Part shown: positions 54,896 through 63,925 of the stretch, in pieces
Numbering within the stretch: position 1 is the first letter of the stretch
Layout of the letters: every line of letters begins with the position of its first letter
Source: Bacteroidales bacterium
GTDB lineage: Bacteria; Bacteroidota; Bacteroidia; Bacteroidales; Paludibacteraceae
Direction: 5' to 3'
DNA length: 64,000 bases
NCBI GenBank assembly: GCA_012837935.1
Contig: DUQG01000032.1
Coordinates: forward strand, 36,527 to 100,526
Translations under genes and position numbers: made by a program
The notes under the pieces: model-generated
What the model was told of the DNA's origin: nothing
Databases searched by the model: none
The model's input: the letters and a program-made list of their open reading frames with translations, nothing else

Positions 54896-54977
54896 ACAAA
54901 AATTCTCACAACAACTTAAAACAGATATTTCTATGTAGAATTAACATCTAATGTAGGTTGTAAGTGAGAATTTTTGT
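54896..54977 (+). terminator. Long stem after metK
   Basis: ACAAAAATTCTCAC pairs perfectly with GTGAGAATTTTTGT and is extended by CAAC/GTTG. It leaves a 40-base loop. It probably terminates metK and abuts the -7 box of the M6 protease gene. Confidence 0.65.
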
Positions 54978-54978
54978 G

Positions 54979-54986
54979 TACTTTTG
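54979..54986 (+). promoter_or_regulatory. M6 protease gene -7 box
   Basis: TACTTTTG matches TAnnTTTG and begins two bases after the metK stem, about 145 bases before the protease ATG. Confidence 0.6.
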
Positions 54987-55132
54987 TCGCTGTTTTTAGA
55001 TTTTCCTTGTTTTGAGTGTTTTCTTACAAAAATGAGGCAATTTATAAGACACAAAAACCAATTAAATTAATTCTAAAATGGTTTTACACGATTAATTTCT
55101 AATTTTTAAATATTCAAATTATTACTAAATGT

Positions 55133-57722
55133 ATGAAAAAAAACAATTAAACTAATACTGATTGCGCTGTTTGTTTCGTCTGTATCGTGGATACAGGCAG
55201 TTCCGGCATATCCCTATCCGACAAAAATAAAACAACCCGATGGCTCAGAGCTGACAGTGATGTTGCGTGGTGATGAGTTTCACAAATACCATGTTACAGA
55301 AGACGGCTATTTGCTAACAAAAGATAGTAAGGGAATTTTTAACTACGCTAAGTTAGATACAAAAGGTGAAATTTTAAGCACCGGAGTAAAAGCAAACAAC
55401 TTACTTCAAAGAGACAAAGCGGAGCAAGTTTTCCTTGAAAACTTAAGTCAAATACAACCAGCTACTCAAATAGCTAACGCTATGCGAGCTAAAAGAGTTG
55501 CTAAAAAACAAATGAGGGTAAAGCCACAAGCCAAATTTCCAAAACAAGGTTCGCCACGTTCATTGGTTATTTTGGTTAATTTCTCTGACGAAAGTTTTGT
55601 TATTCCAAACCCACAGGAAGCATTTACAAATATGCTGAATCAAGCTAATTACAGCGCTAATCGTGGCACAGGTTCGGCACGAGATTATTTTAGAGATAAT
55701 ACGATGGGTGAGCTAGCGCCACAGTTTGATGTGGTTGGTCCTTATACACTGCCGAATCCTTATAAGTTTTATGGTGAAAATGATGCGGATGGTTTCGATA
55801 AAAACCCGGCACAAATGGTTGTTGATGCCTGTAAACTCGCTCACGAAGCAGGGGTAAACTTTGCCGAATACGATACGGATAACGACGGTGTAGTGGATAA
55901 TGTTTTTATCTATTATGCAGGTTATAATGAAGCTGAATGGGGTGAGGATGACACGGTTTGGCCTCATCGTTGGGCAATTTATCCTTCCGAAGTATATGGT
56001 GGCAATGGTAATTACACAGGCTCTCTTGCTTCTGTTACCTTTAACTCGAAACGGCTAGAAGATTATGCTTGTGCTTCCGAGTTAAAAAGCAATACGGGTA
56101 CTAATATGACAGGAATAGGTACTTTTGTACACGAATTTAGCCACGTGCTGGGATTGGCAGATATGTATGCCACTGACGGTAGCGACCACTTTACCCTTTC
56201 CTTTTGGAATATTATGGACGCAGGTGTTTATTTGAATGAAGGGCGAACACCGCCTGCTTACAATTCTTTTGAGCGGTTCCAGCTAGGTTATTTAACCCCC
56301 GAATTAATTGACGGTGAAGTTACAAATAAATCTTTGGGAAAATTACTTACCACCAATCAAGCCTATTTGATTTCTACCACAGACTCTCATAATTTGGATG
56401 GTGATAACCCTAATCCTGCGGAGTTTTTCTTATTGGAAAATAGGCAAAAATCAAGCTGGGATGCTTTTTTACCCGGACACGGAATGTTAATTTATCGGGT
56501 TAATTATGATGCATTTGCTTGGGCGTATAATGAGCCGAATAATGACCCGGATGCTATGGGCGTACAGCTGATGGTTGCCGACGGATTAGCAGACAACAAT
56601 ACGTTGGGTGGTGACCCTTTCCCGGGAACAAGTAATGTTACGAACTTTGATTTTGTAACTCGCAGTGGTTCTTCACTTAGTAAAGGAATTTTCGATATTG
56701 CAGAAACAGATGAGAGTATTACTTTTTCTATTCGAAAGCCATTGGGTGTTCCTAGGGTTCCGGACGATGTTACTACTATTGAAGCAGGAGCAAATAGTTT
56801 TACGGCTACATGGAGTGCGGTAGAAGGTGCTGAAAGTTATTTGCTTAATGTTTATACAAAAGCTGAGACGGGCGAGCTAAGAACAGTATTGTCTGAAAAC
56901 TTTGATGGCTTTACTGACGGTAGTCCGGATGGCAATGCAGCTAGTACGGATGTGTCCGGGTCATTGGACGATTATACACAATCGCCGGGCTGGACAGGTA
57001 CTAAAGTTTTCCAAGCAGGTGGAAGTGTAAAAATAGGAAGTAGTTCTTCCCCGGGAAATATCACTTTGCCTACTCTTGATTTGTCAGCAGATGAAGGACA
57101 GTTCACTTTGAATTTTGATGCTATGGCGTGGGGTGGTGATGATACGTTTATGAGTATAAATATTGATGGAAACTTACTGCATTCTGTTACTGATTTGAAT
57201 AATGAAAGCTATACGTTTAAATCCTATAGTATTCCTTTCACAGTCGGAAGCAAATCCACATCCATACAATTTGAAAGTAATAAGAAATCAAGAGCTCGAT
57301 TCTTTATAGATAATGTGGTGGTTCAACAAGGTGCAGCAAGCACCAAAGTGCCGGTTACCAATTCGCCATTTAGTGTTAATGACACAAGCTTTCAGGTTTT
57401 AAATTTAGATAAAGACCAAATTTACTATTATACTGTTGTTGCGGTAAAAGGAACGGAAGTTTCCGAGTCTTCCAAAGAAGTGGGTCCTATCAGTTTAACA
57501 GTAACCGGGCTAAACTCGATCTTTAATCAATTGCAAGTTTGGAGTGAGAATAAAACTCTGATGTTCCAAGCTACCGAAGGCGAAACAGTTGAAGTTTATA
57601 ATGTTGCCGGACAGAAAATTGTTAGTGCAAAGGTAGCGGAAGGCTTGAATAAAATTCAGTTACAAGCAGATGGTGTAGTGATTCTTAAAGTGGGTAACAG
57701 AGTAGGAAAGCTGATTTTATAA
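55133..57722 (+). CDS. M6-family metalloprotease, T9SS cargo; frameshift in the start-codon A-tract
   Basis: The ORF track begins at 55257, but the frame upstream still encodes a typical signal peptide (KKTIKLILIALFVSSVSWIQA) and pro-region. The ATG at 55133 is followed by eight A residues; seven would join it in frame. As written, the ATG frame reads MKKNN and stops. Downstream domains are an M6/immune-inhibitor-A protease (zinc motif HEFSHVLGLAD), an Fn3-like domain, a MAM/jelly-roll-like domain (LSENFDGFTDGSPDG) and a T9SS type A sorting domain (VEVYNVAGQKIVSAKV). It is a secreted protease that may degrade host or other proteins. The A8 run may be phase variation, a mutation or a base-calling error. 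Confidence 0.8.
55136..55143 (+). repeat. A8 homopolymer directly after the protease start codon
   Basis: Eight A residues follow the ATG. Loss of one A restores a 24-residue signal peptide in frame with the 821-codon body. Confidence 0.85.
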
Positions 57723-57733
57723 TTGTATTACTT

Positions 57734-57766
57734 ACCCAAAGACTGGCTCTAAGCCAGTCTTTGGGT
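57734..57766 (+). terminator. Hairpin after the M6 protease gene
   Basis: ACCCAAAGACTGGC pairs perfectly with GCCAGTCTTTGGGT. There is no long T-run. The GACTGGC/GCCAGTC core matches the hairpin at 3998-4025, so it also belongs to a small dispersed palindrome family. Confidence 0.65.
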
Positions 57767-57809
57767 TGTTAAAAAGTTCAGCAAAACAAGGTGTTACAAA
57801 AAGCACCAA

Positions 57810-58103
57810 TTAATCTTTCACTTCCACAAATGTTGTTTCATTGTCTTTTAAGTCAGATTTTAATTTAGCTTTCTGCAAAAGCGAATTTTCCGCAATCGTA
57901 GCAAGAGCATATCCTGTACCCAATGTCAAGAATCCACTTAAAACTGCAAAAATGGCGTATAAATAAAAAACAGGTTCATCGTTATCAGAGCCTTGAAAAA
58001 TAAGAATAAATGCAGCCAAGACACAAATAATCAAAAATATCAAAGATGATATTTTTAATGTTTTTATTCCTGTTCCGGAATAGCTGTAAGAAATTTCTTT
58101 CAT
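57810..58103 (-). CDS. Small two-helix membrane protein, unknown
   Basis: I do not recognise this 97-residue protein. The start at 58103 (MKEISYSYSGTG) is preferred because the ORF-track start is a TTG 12 codons earlier. It has a short N-terminus, two membrane helices (LKISSLIFLIICVLAAFILIF and FYLYAIFAVLSGFLTLGTGYALATIA) and a charged C-terminus (LKSDLKDNETTFVEVKD). A -7 box about 105 bases upstream on the minus strand supports it as a real gene. Confidence 0.6.
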   Translation of the reverse strand: MKEISYSYSGTGIKTLKISSLIFLIICVLAAFILIFQGSDNDEPVFYLYAIFAVLSGFLTLGTGYALATIAENSLLQKAKLKSDLKDNETTFVEVKD

Positions 58104-58206
58104 ATTTCTATATTTTTTAATGATTAATAATTTCAGCAATGGGGTAGAACGTTCTGATAGTTATCGGGATTGTCGGTCATTCCTATTCAGAAACCAATGT
58201 TTACAC

Positions 58207-58214
58207 AAACTTAC
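58207..58214 (-). promoter_or_regulatory. -7 box of the small membrane protein gene
   Basis: The minus strand reads TAAGTTTG, a TAnnTTTG match, between the amylase stop and this gene. Confidence 0.5.
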
Positions 58215-58281
58215 CCGAAATAAAAGAAAGTACCACCATCTTGTTATTTAAAAAATCAAGGCGATCAATCTCTTAAAGAAT

Positions 58282-59979
58282 TTATTTTTCTTCAGCTTTC
58301 ACTTTCGTTAGTTTCAAGATTTTTCCTTCCCATGCCGGAACAAAAACTCTGTAACGAACTTTTGAACTTAGTTGCTGAACCGGAAACTCTTCATCTTCAT
58401 TCAGAAGGTTTACTGAATTATAATAATTATCTTCCGGCAAATCGAGATATTGGAAAGTTTCTGCCGGGATATTTATTTCTACCTCTCTTCCTCTGTCGCC
58501 AAAATTAACCACACAAAGTATCAGTTCATCTTTATATTTTCTAAAATAGGCATATTGCTTATGCGGATTAAAGTCTTCGTTGTTAAAGTTAGCATACACC
58601 AAATCATACATAAGTCCTTAGCTAATGGCTTTTTCTTTGGTGGAAACATTGAGAATTTTTTCGTAGAAACCTCTTAGCTCTTTCTGCTCTTCATTTAGGT
58701 GCGCACCATCAAATTTTCCGTTATTGGTCCAAGCTTGGAAGCTTTTGATACCCCAATAGTCGAAAATCGTCGTTTTCCCATCTACGCCACTAAAACCTTC
58801 CATATCCATACCCACTTCGCCAAGTTCTTGTCCCATATATATCATAAAAGGTGCAGATGTAAGCGTTGCAGAAACAATTACAGCAGGTTTGGCATACATA
58901 CCGTTTCCACAGAAAAATCCGGATGCGATGCGTTGCTCGTCGTGATTTTCCATAAAGTGCAGCATATTTTCCGTAATTCCATTCAGACTTTGCCATGCGT
59001 TGGTAATTTCATAAGCCGGATAATTTCTGCTTACAATATTGCGCAGCAAATCGTACATTCCTACTTTGTCGTAGAGATAGTCGAACTTTCCATTGCAGAT
59101 ATAGTTTCTATATTCCGCCGGATTATAAACTTCTGCGATAAAAATAATATCCGGATTAATCTTTTTTATTCTTGGAATTACCCAACCCCAAAATTCCACA
59201 GGCACCATTTCTGCCATATCACAGCGGAAACCGTCCACTTTTTTCTCAGCCCAATAGCTAAGAATATCCAGCATTTTGTGCCAAGTATTGGGAATCGGGT
59301 CAAATTGTTTTTGGAAACCCTCGCGATAGTTTACGCCGTAATTAAGTTTAACTGTTTCGTACCAGTCAAACTCAGTTGGATGAGCCGAAAATTGGTCGTT
59401 TCCGGTTACTTTAGCCGGATACTCTTCGTAACCACCAGTATTGAAAGTAGGACGAAGTTGCTCGCCCGGCATGTAGTAATAGTTATTCAGCGGTGAAAAT
59501 GCCCAATTGGGATTATCGCCTTCGCCTAGATCTTTTACACCTTTCGGTTTTTTATCTGAATAATACTGTCTGGCTGTATGATTGGGAATAAAGTCAATAA
59601 TTGCTTTCAGTCCGGCTTTGTGCGTTCTTTCTATCAACGCCTCAAATTCTTCAATTCGCTTATCTACATTTTCCGCCAAATCGGGGTCAACATCGTAGAA
59701 GTCTTTAATGGCATAAGGCGATCCGGCATTTCCTTTGATAACGCCGGGATGATCCGACAAAATACCGTGTGCAGTGTAGTCGGTCTTGGTTGCATGCTCT
59801 AAAATTCCGGTGTACCAAATATGTGTTGCACCAAGTTTTTTAATCTCTTTTAGTGCTTTCGGGGTGAAGCTATTGAATTTTCCACAACCATTTTCTTCTA
59901 TGGTGCCATTGTGTTTACGTGTTGGATTGTAATTTCCGAAAAGTCTCGGAAATGCTTGATATATAACAAACTTTGACAT
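58282..59979 (-). pseudogene. GH13 alpha-amylase-family gene with one in-frame stop
   Basis: Two ORF-track entries (58618-60036 and 58282-58611) are one gene. The catalytic domain starts MSKFVIYQAFPRLFGNYN at 59979, since the promoter at 60024-60031 excludes the earlier start. It has GH13 motifs VDGFRCDMAEM (nucleophile Asp), IFIAEVYNP (acid/base Glu) and FMENHDEQRIA, and runs to KEKAIS. A TAA follows, then G-L-M-Y-D-L-V-Y in the same frame begins the C-terminal beta domain (KYKDELILCVVNFGDRGREVEI). One base change at the stop would give a normal protein of about 565 residues. Real nonsense mutation, sequencing error and read-through are all possible. Confidence 0.82.
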
Positions 59980-60023
59980 TAAAATTAAATGTTTTTGATG
60001 ATTACTCGTATAGATTTTCTTTA

Positions 60024-60031
60024 CAAATATA
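60024..60031 (-). promoter_or_regulatory. Amylase gene -7 box
   Basis: The minus strand reads TATATTTG, 45 bases before the ATG at 59979, inside the region the ORF track counted as coding. Confidence 0.68.
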
Positions 60032-60105
60032 AACAAAAAGAGCTAATCTTTGTTGTATTTCTTGAATAAGAATAAGTATTTTTTAAATAATTAAACATAA
60101 TAAAA

Positions 60106-60588
60106 ATGGCAATAACAAATTTTAGTGGTAATCCCGTACAAACAAACGGCGAACTACCAAAAGTGGGTTCAAAAGCACCCGATTTTAGACTGGTAAAAGG
60201 TGATTTAAGTGAAGTTACTTTGGCAGATTTTGCAGGTAAGAAATTTATTTTGAATATATTCCCAAGCATCGACACAGGTGTATGTGCTGCTTCGGTGAGA
60301 AATTTTAACAAAATTGCATCCGAAAAAGGCATTCCGGTGCTTTGCGTTTCAAAAGATTTACCCTTTGCCGCTTCCCGTTTCTGCGGTGCCGAAGGACTTA
60401 ACGATGTGATTACAGCATCCGATTTTCGCTACAATAATTTTGCAACCGACTACGGCGTACTGATGACAGACGGACCGCTTCAAGGACTTTGTGCGCGCTC
60501 AGTGGTAGTTGTGGATGAAAATGGCGTAGTTACTTACACAGAACTTGTTCCGGAAATCACACAAGAACCTAAATACGATGTTGTATAG
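60106..60588 (+). CDS. tpx: Thiol peroxidase Tpx
   Basis: Tpx is an atypical 2-Cys peroxiredoxin that reduces lipid and other hydroperoxides with thioredoxin. The 160-residue protein has the peroxidatic cysteine in [14 protein letters not shown] and the resolving cysteine in [10 protein letters not shown], with the family start [23 protein letters not shown]. It ends EPKYDVV, several residues short of the usual alanine/leucine-rich tail, so the terminal helix is slightly trimmed. Active-site residues are intact. It is divergent from the amylase gene. Confidence 0.95.
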   Translation: MAITNFSGNPVQTNGELPKVGSKAPDFRLVKGDLSEVTLADFAGKKFILNIFPSIDTGVCAASVRNFNKIASEKGIPVLCVSKDLPFAASRFCGAEGLNDVITASDFRYNNFATDYGVLMTDGPLQGLCARSVVVVDENGVVTYTELVPEITQEPKYDVV

Positions 60589-60619
60589 TTAGTTCGCGAA
60601 TTAGTAGTTTGATAAAGAG

Positions 60620-60654
60620 ATAAGACCTGCTTAAGAAAGTGGGTCTTATTTTTG
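60620..60654 (+). terminator. tpx terminator
   Basis: ATAAGACC pairs with GGTCTTAT, followed by TTTTTG, 32 bases after the tpx stop. Confidence 0.8.
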
Positions 60655-61010
60655 TCGATGTTTTTTAACATTAAGAAATTAAGATATAGTTAAGGATTTT
60701 ATTAAGAACGTCTTAATGTATCTTAACTTCTTAAAACATCTTAATGTTGTTGTTTTTAAGAAGTTAATACTGTTAGGAGAATATCCGACATTTATTTTAG
60801 CCCGTCGGTTGGATTTGTAATCCAGTCTGAAACTCTGTTAAAATCCACCAGAGGACAAACAAGTTTTGTAAATCGGATTAAAAATCCTAATAATATAAGG
60901 AAAGCTGGGATTGTAAATCCCAGCTACGTAAAAAACAAACTTTTTTCCTTAAAATTTCAAAATACTTTTCAAGAATTAATAAGTTATTTTAATTAACAAT
61001 TATTAATCGG

Positions 61011-61018
61011 TAAATTTG
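61011..61018 (+). promoter_or_regulatory. Permease gene -7 box
   Basis: TAAATTTG matches TAnnTTTG, 150 bases before the permease ATG. The long leader contains the stem CGACGAATA/TATTCGTCG (61075-61083 with 61115-61123). Confidence 0.6.
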
Positions 61019-61167
61019 TCCGAAAAATTTTAAAACTGACAATTTCACTCAGTCTAAAATCAAAACAAACACGCGACGAATAAACTTTTAATCAACTGAT
61101 TTCATGGATAGTATATTCGTCGTTTGATTTTATAAAATTGATAGTGTAATCTTTTAATCACATATTT

Positions 61168-63030
61168 ATGACCACCGTACTAATTATTCTGTTTATCACG
61201 GCAGCACTTTTTGTTTGGGGGAAGATTCGTTCCGATATAGTTGCACTGGCATCGTTGCTGTCGCTTGTTTTGTTGGGAATACTCACACCTTCCGAGGCTC
61301 TTTCCGGGTTCTCAAATCCCATCGTAATTATGATGGTTGCTTTATTTATAGTAGGTGGTGCTATTTTCCAAACCGGACTCGCCAAAAAAGTGAGTAACTA
61401 TCTGCTACAATTTGCCGGGAAAAGTAAAATCAAAATCTTTTTCCTGATTATGCTTGTTACGGCGCTTTTCGGCTCATTTGTAAGCAATACCGGAACTGTG
61501 GCTTTGCTTATGCCGGTAGTTATCAGCATGGCAAAAATGGCTGAGGTTAATTCTCGTCGATTGCTTATGCCGATGGCTTTTGCAAGCAGTATGGGTGGTA
61601 TGATGACGCTAATTGGTACGCCGCCTAACATGATTATTAGTAACACGTTGGCTGAAAATGGTTTTGAACCGCTGTCTTTCTTTTCTTTTACGCCTGTAGG
61701 ACTAATTACCGTGGTGGTGGGAATTGGCACTACGTGGTTTTTATCCGGAATATTAGAGAAAAAAGATAAAACTTACAAAAGCAGTGATGATGACAGCGGT
61801 GTAAAATCCCCTCAACAACTTATCAATGAATACCAAATTGCAGAAAATCTTTTCCGTGTGGAAGTGGTTAAAGACACGCCTATTCTAAATAAAAAGCTAA
61901 ACGAACTGACTGTTACTCAGGAATATGATATTTCTATTATCGAAATAAGGAAATTGCCAAGTAGTAAAAAGAGCCGATTTGGACAAGCAGCGGAACAAAA
62001 ATTGGCTTTGCCGGAAAGTGTAATTGAAGAAGGCGATTATCTCTATGTTTTCGGTAATTTTGTCAATGTACAGAACTTTGTACAAGACTATAACCTGCAC
62101 TTTGTAGATGCTAAGAAAAAACAACGTCCTATTTTCTCGGGTAAATTCAAGTTTAATGAAATTGGTATTTCCGAAGTGGTAATAATGTCTAACTCAAACC
62201 ATGTAAACCGAACAGTAAAAGAGACCGGATTTAGAAAGAAATATCATGTAAATGTACTGAGCATCAGACGAAGAGATACATTTATATATGAAAACATCAA
62301 AGACCAAAAAATCCATTCCGGCGACGTGCTTTTGGTTCAAGGCGATTGGAAAGATATTGGTCGGATGAACCGTGAAGAACCTAACATTGTGGTAGTAGGT
62401 CAACCTGAAACGGAAGCATCCAAAGTACTACTCGACCACAAAGCACCGATAGCTGCAATAATTATGCTTGCGATGGTGGCTGCGATGGCATTTAATATCC
62501 TTGAGCCGGTTATTGCATCGCTTTTGGCTGCGGTAGCGATGATTTTGACCGGATGTTTCAGAAACGTAGAAGCAGCATACCGCACCATCAACTGGGAAAG
62601 TATCGTACTTTTTGCTGCGATGATTCCGCTTGCCATTGCTATGGAAAAAACAGGTACATCAATGGCTATTTCCGGTGGAATTGTAGATGCACTTAACCCT
62701 TACGGACCTATATTGGTTATGGCAGGAATTTACTTGGCAACTTCATTCCTTACCATGTTTATCAGCAACACGGCAACAGCAGTGCTTTTTGCACCCATTG
62801 CCATGCAAACCGCCTTGACACTTGGTGTAAGTCCCTACCCGTTCCTATTTGCGGTAACTGTAGCTGCCAGTATGTGTTTCGCCAGTCCATTCTCTACACC
62901 GCCTAACGCATTAGTTATGTCGGCAGGAAGGTATAAATTTATGGATTATGTAAAAGTGGGACTGCCTTTGCAAATCATTTTAATGGTAATTATGATTTTT
63001 GCTTTACCGTTGCTGTTTCCGTTTAATTAG
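61168..63030 (+). CDS. DASS/ArsB-type anion permease with two TrkA-C domains
   Basis: The 620-residue inner-membrane transporter has a first set of about six helices, a cytosolic insert at about 210-410 with two RCK_C/TrkA-C-like domains (NLFRVEVVKDTPILNKKLNEL and IGISEVVIMSNSNHVNRTVKETGF), and a second helix bundle. Both halves carry the Ser-Asn-Thr motif (SNTGTVALLMP and SNTATAVLFAP) and GTPPNM/TPPNALVM loops of the divalent anion:sodium symporter family. Such SLC13-like permeases carry sulfate, phosphate or dicarboxylates. The substrate cannot be fixed from sequence. A terminator follows. Confidence 0.9.
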   Translation: MTTVLIILFITAALFVWGKIRSDIVALASLLSLVLLGILTPSEALSGFSNPIVIMMVALFIVGGAIFQTGLAKKVSNYLLQFAGKSKIKIFFLIMLVTALFGSFVSNTGTVALLMPVVISMAKMAEVNSRRLLMPMAFASSMGGMMTLIGTPPNMIISNTLAENGFEPLSFFSFTPVGLITVVVGIGTTWFLSGILEKKDKTYKSSDDDSGVKSPQQLINEYQIAENLFRVEVVKDTPILNKKLNELTVTQEYDISIIEIRKLPSSKKSRFGQAAEQKLALPESVIEEGDYLYVFGNFVNVQNFVQDYNLHFVDAKKKQRPIFSGKFKFNEIGISEVVIMSNSNHVNRTVKETGFRKKYHVNVLSIRRRDTFIYENIKDQKIHSGDVLLVQGDWKDIGRMNREEPNIVVVGQPETEASKVLLDHKAPIAAIIMLAMVAAMAFNILEPVIASLLAAVAMILTGCFRNVEAAYRTINWESIVLFAAMIPLAIAMEKTGTSMAISGGIVDALNPYGPILVMAGIYLATSFLTMFISNTATAVLFAPIAMQTALTLGVSPYPFLFAVTVAASMCFASPFSTPPNALVMSAGRYKFMDYVKVGLPLQIILMVIMIFALPLLFPFN

Positions 63031-63052
63031 AAGAAAGTTATCTTATTATATA

Positions 63053-63086
63053 TAGCTGTTAGTTTTAGGATTAACAGCTATTTTTT
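63053..63086 (+). terminator. Permease terminator
   Basis: TAGCTGTTA pairs with TAACAGCTA, followed by six T residues. Confidence 0.85.
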
Positions 63087-63136
63087 ATATCTGAAAAAAA
63101 AATCAAGTGTTGAATGGTTTATTGTTAAGAATATTG

Positions 63137-63144
63137 TACTTTTG
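63137..63144 (+). promoter_or_regulatory. -7 box of the three-repeat protein unit
   Basis: TACTTTTG matches TAnnTTTG. The transcript would begin near 63149 with a leader of about 175 bases. Confidence 0.62.
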
Positions 63145-63149
63145 TTTCG

Positions 63150-63232
63150 TAAGTTCTACGTTAGAGCCAATGCAAATAGAAAAGATACGCAGACAGATTT
63201 TGAGACAATGATGTAATTTGACGTAGGCTTTA
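63150..63232 (+). promoter_or_regulatory. Structured leader with a 13-codon ORF
   Basis: The first leader bases TAAGTTCTACGT pair with ACGTAGGCTTTA at 63221-63232. The enclosed loop holds a short ORF at 63170-63211 (MQIEKIRRQILRQ). Further small hairpins (AGC-CGAAA-GCT) lie downstream. It matches no riboswitch class that I know. Confidence 0.4.
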
Positions 63233-63325
63233 CATATTTTTGAGTCTTTAAATTAGGGAAGCCGAAAGCTAAACAGAGTAGGCAAAATTAAAAGTTGCAC
63301 CCGACACGAATTAGGGTATGGATTT

Positions 63326-63631
63326 ATGATAACAGACGTAATTAGAAAGGGGAGTTATTACCAAACTCTCAATGATGCTGGTAAAAAAATTAGTGAAAAA
63401 CACGAAAGTTCGATTGGAGAACTTCAAGGTTTTACTGATAAATTTATGGTTTTTCGTAAGGGGAGTTATTTTGCCACTTATGATGAAACTTTTAAAAAAA
63501 TTAGTGAAAAACATGAAAGTCACCTTGGTTTCTTCAAAAATGCAGTGGGTTCTTCAATGATTTTCATTAAAGGGAGTTATGTTGCTACTTACGACGTAAT
63601 GTTTAAAAAAATCAGTGAAAGACACATTTAG
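63326..63631 (+). CDS. Orphan protein of three 36-residue repeats
   Basis: I do not recognise this 101-residue protein. It is almost entirely three imperfect repeats with consensus (V/I)xxKGSYxxTYDxxFKKISEKHESxLGxFxxxxxSM. The third ends early at ISERHI. There is no signal peptide or membrane helix, so it should be cytosolic unless exported by another route. The alternation of KGSY, TYD and KKIS suggests short beta-strand hairpins, as in repeat beta-propeller or solenoid proteins. It is a complete unit with promoter, folded leader and terminator, and stands next to a six-hairpin element. Confidence 0.7.
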   Translation: MITDVIRKGSYYQTLNDAGKKISEKHESSIGELQGFTDKFMVFRKGSYFATYDETFKKISEKHESHLGFFKNAVGSSMIFIKGSYVATYDVMFKKISERHI

Positions 63632-63633
63632 GA

Positions 63634-63668
63634 AAATATAAGGGGGTAATCGCCCCTTATATTTTTAG
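63634..63668 (+). terminator. Terminator of the three-repeat protein gene
   Basis: AAATATAAGGGG pairs perfectly with CCCCTTATATTT around a short loop, followed by T residues, three bases after the stop codon. Confidence 0.88.
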
Positions 63669-63700
63669 TAATAAAATCACTATTAACCGACTAAATAATT

Positions 63701-63925
63701 GTCTGTAGGACAAATCCTTGCATAATCCGCCAAAGGTCGGACAGGCACCCCAGATTTATCTGGGGGATTAGGAAATACTACTTAACGAAACTCTGTAAGA
63801 GTTTCCCACAACCTAAGCAGGGAAACACTTACAGTGTTTATGCCGTACTTTTATTGTCTTTCCCCCCAATTAAATTGGGGGTTATTTACAGGAAACTTCT
63901 ACGAAGTTCAAAAAGCAACCCTATA
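63701..63925 (+). repeat. Six-hairpin compound element, copy B
   Basis: In order: GTCTGTAGGAC, CCCCAGATTTATCTGGGG, AAACTCTGTAAGAGTTT, AAACACTTACAGTGTTT, CCCCCAATTAAATTGGGGG, AACTTCTACGAAGTT. Read on the opposite strand it matches copy A at 23873-24085 module by module, with one extra CCGCCAAAGGTCGG segment. Confidence 0.85.

Larger units (their letters stand above)
60589..61167. other. 579-base gap with hairpins and the permease promoter
   Basis: It contains the tpx terminator, an AT-rich stretch with many TTAAG and CTTAATG repeats that can pair with each other (60661-60775), palindromic repeats TTGGATTTGTAATCCA (60813) and GCTGGGATTGTAAATCCCAGC (60903), the permease -7 box, and a stem in the permease leader. 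No coding region is seen. Confidence 0.6.

Noticed and set aside
61168-63030. NhaD or arsenite-pump annotation for the permease
   Set aside because: The paired SNT motifs and RCK_C insert fit the broader DASS group better; substrate left open.
63145-63325. Retron or DGR RNA upstream of the repeat protein
   Set aside because: No reverse transcriptase in the window and the leader lacks the msr/msd end-pairing arrangement.
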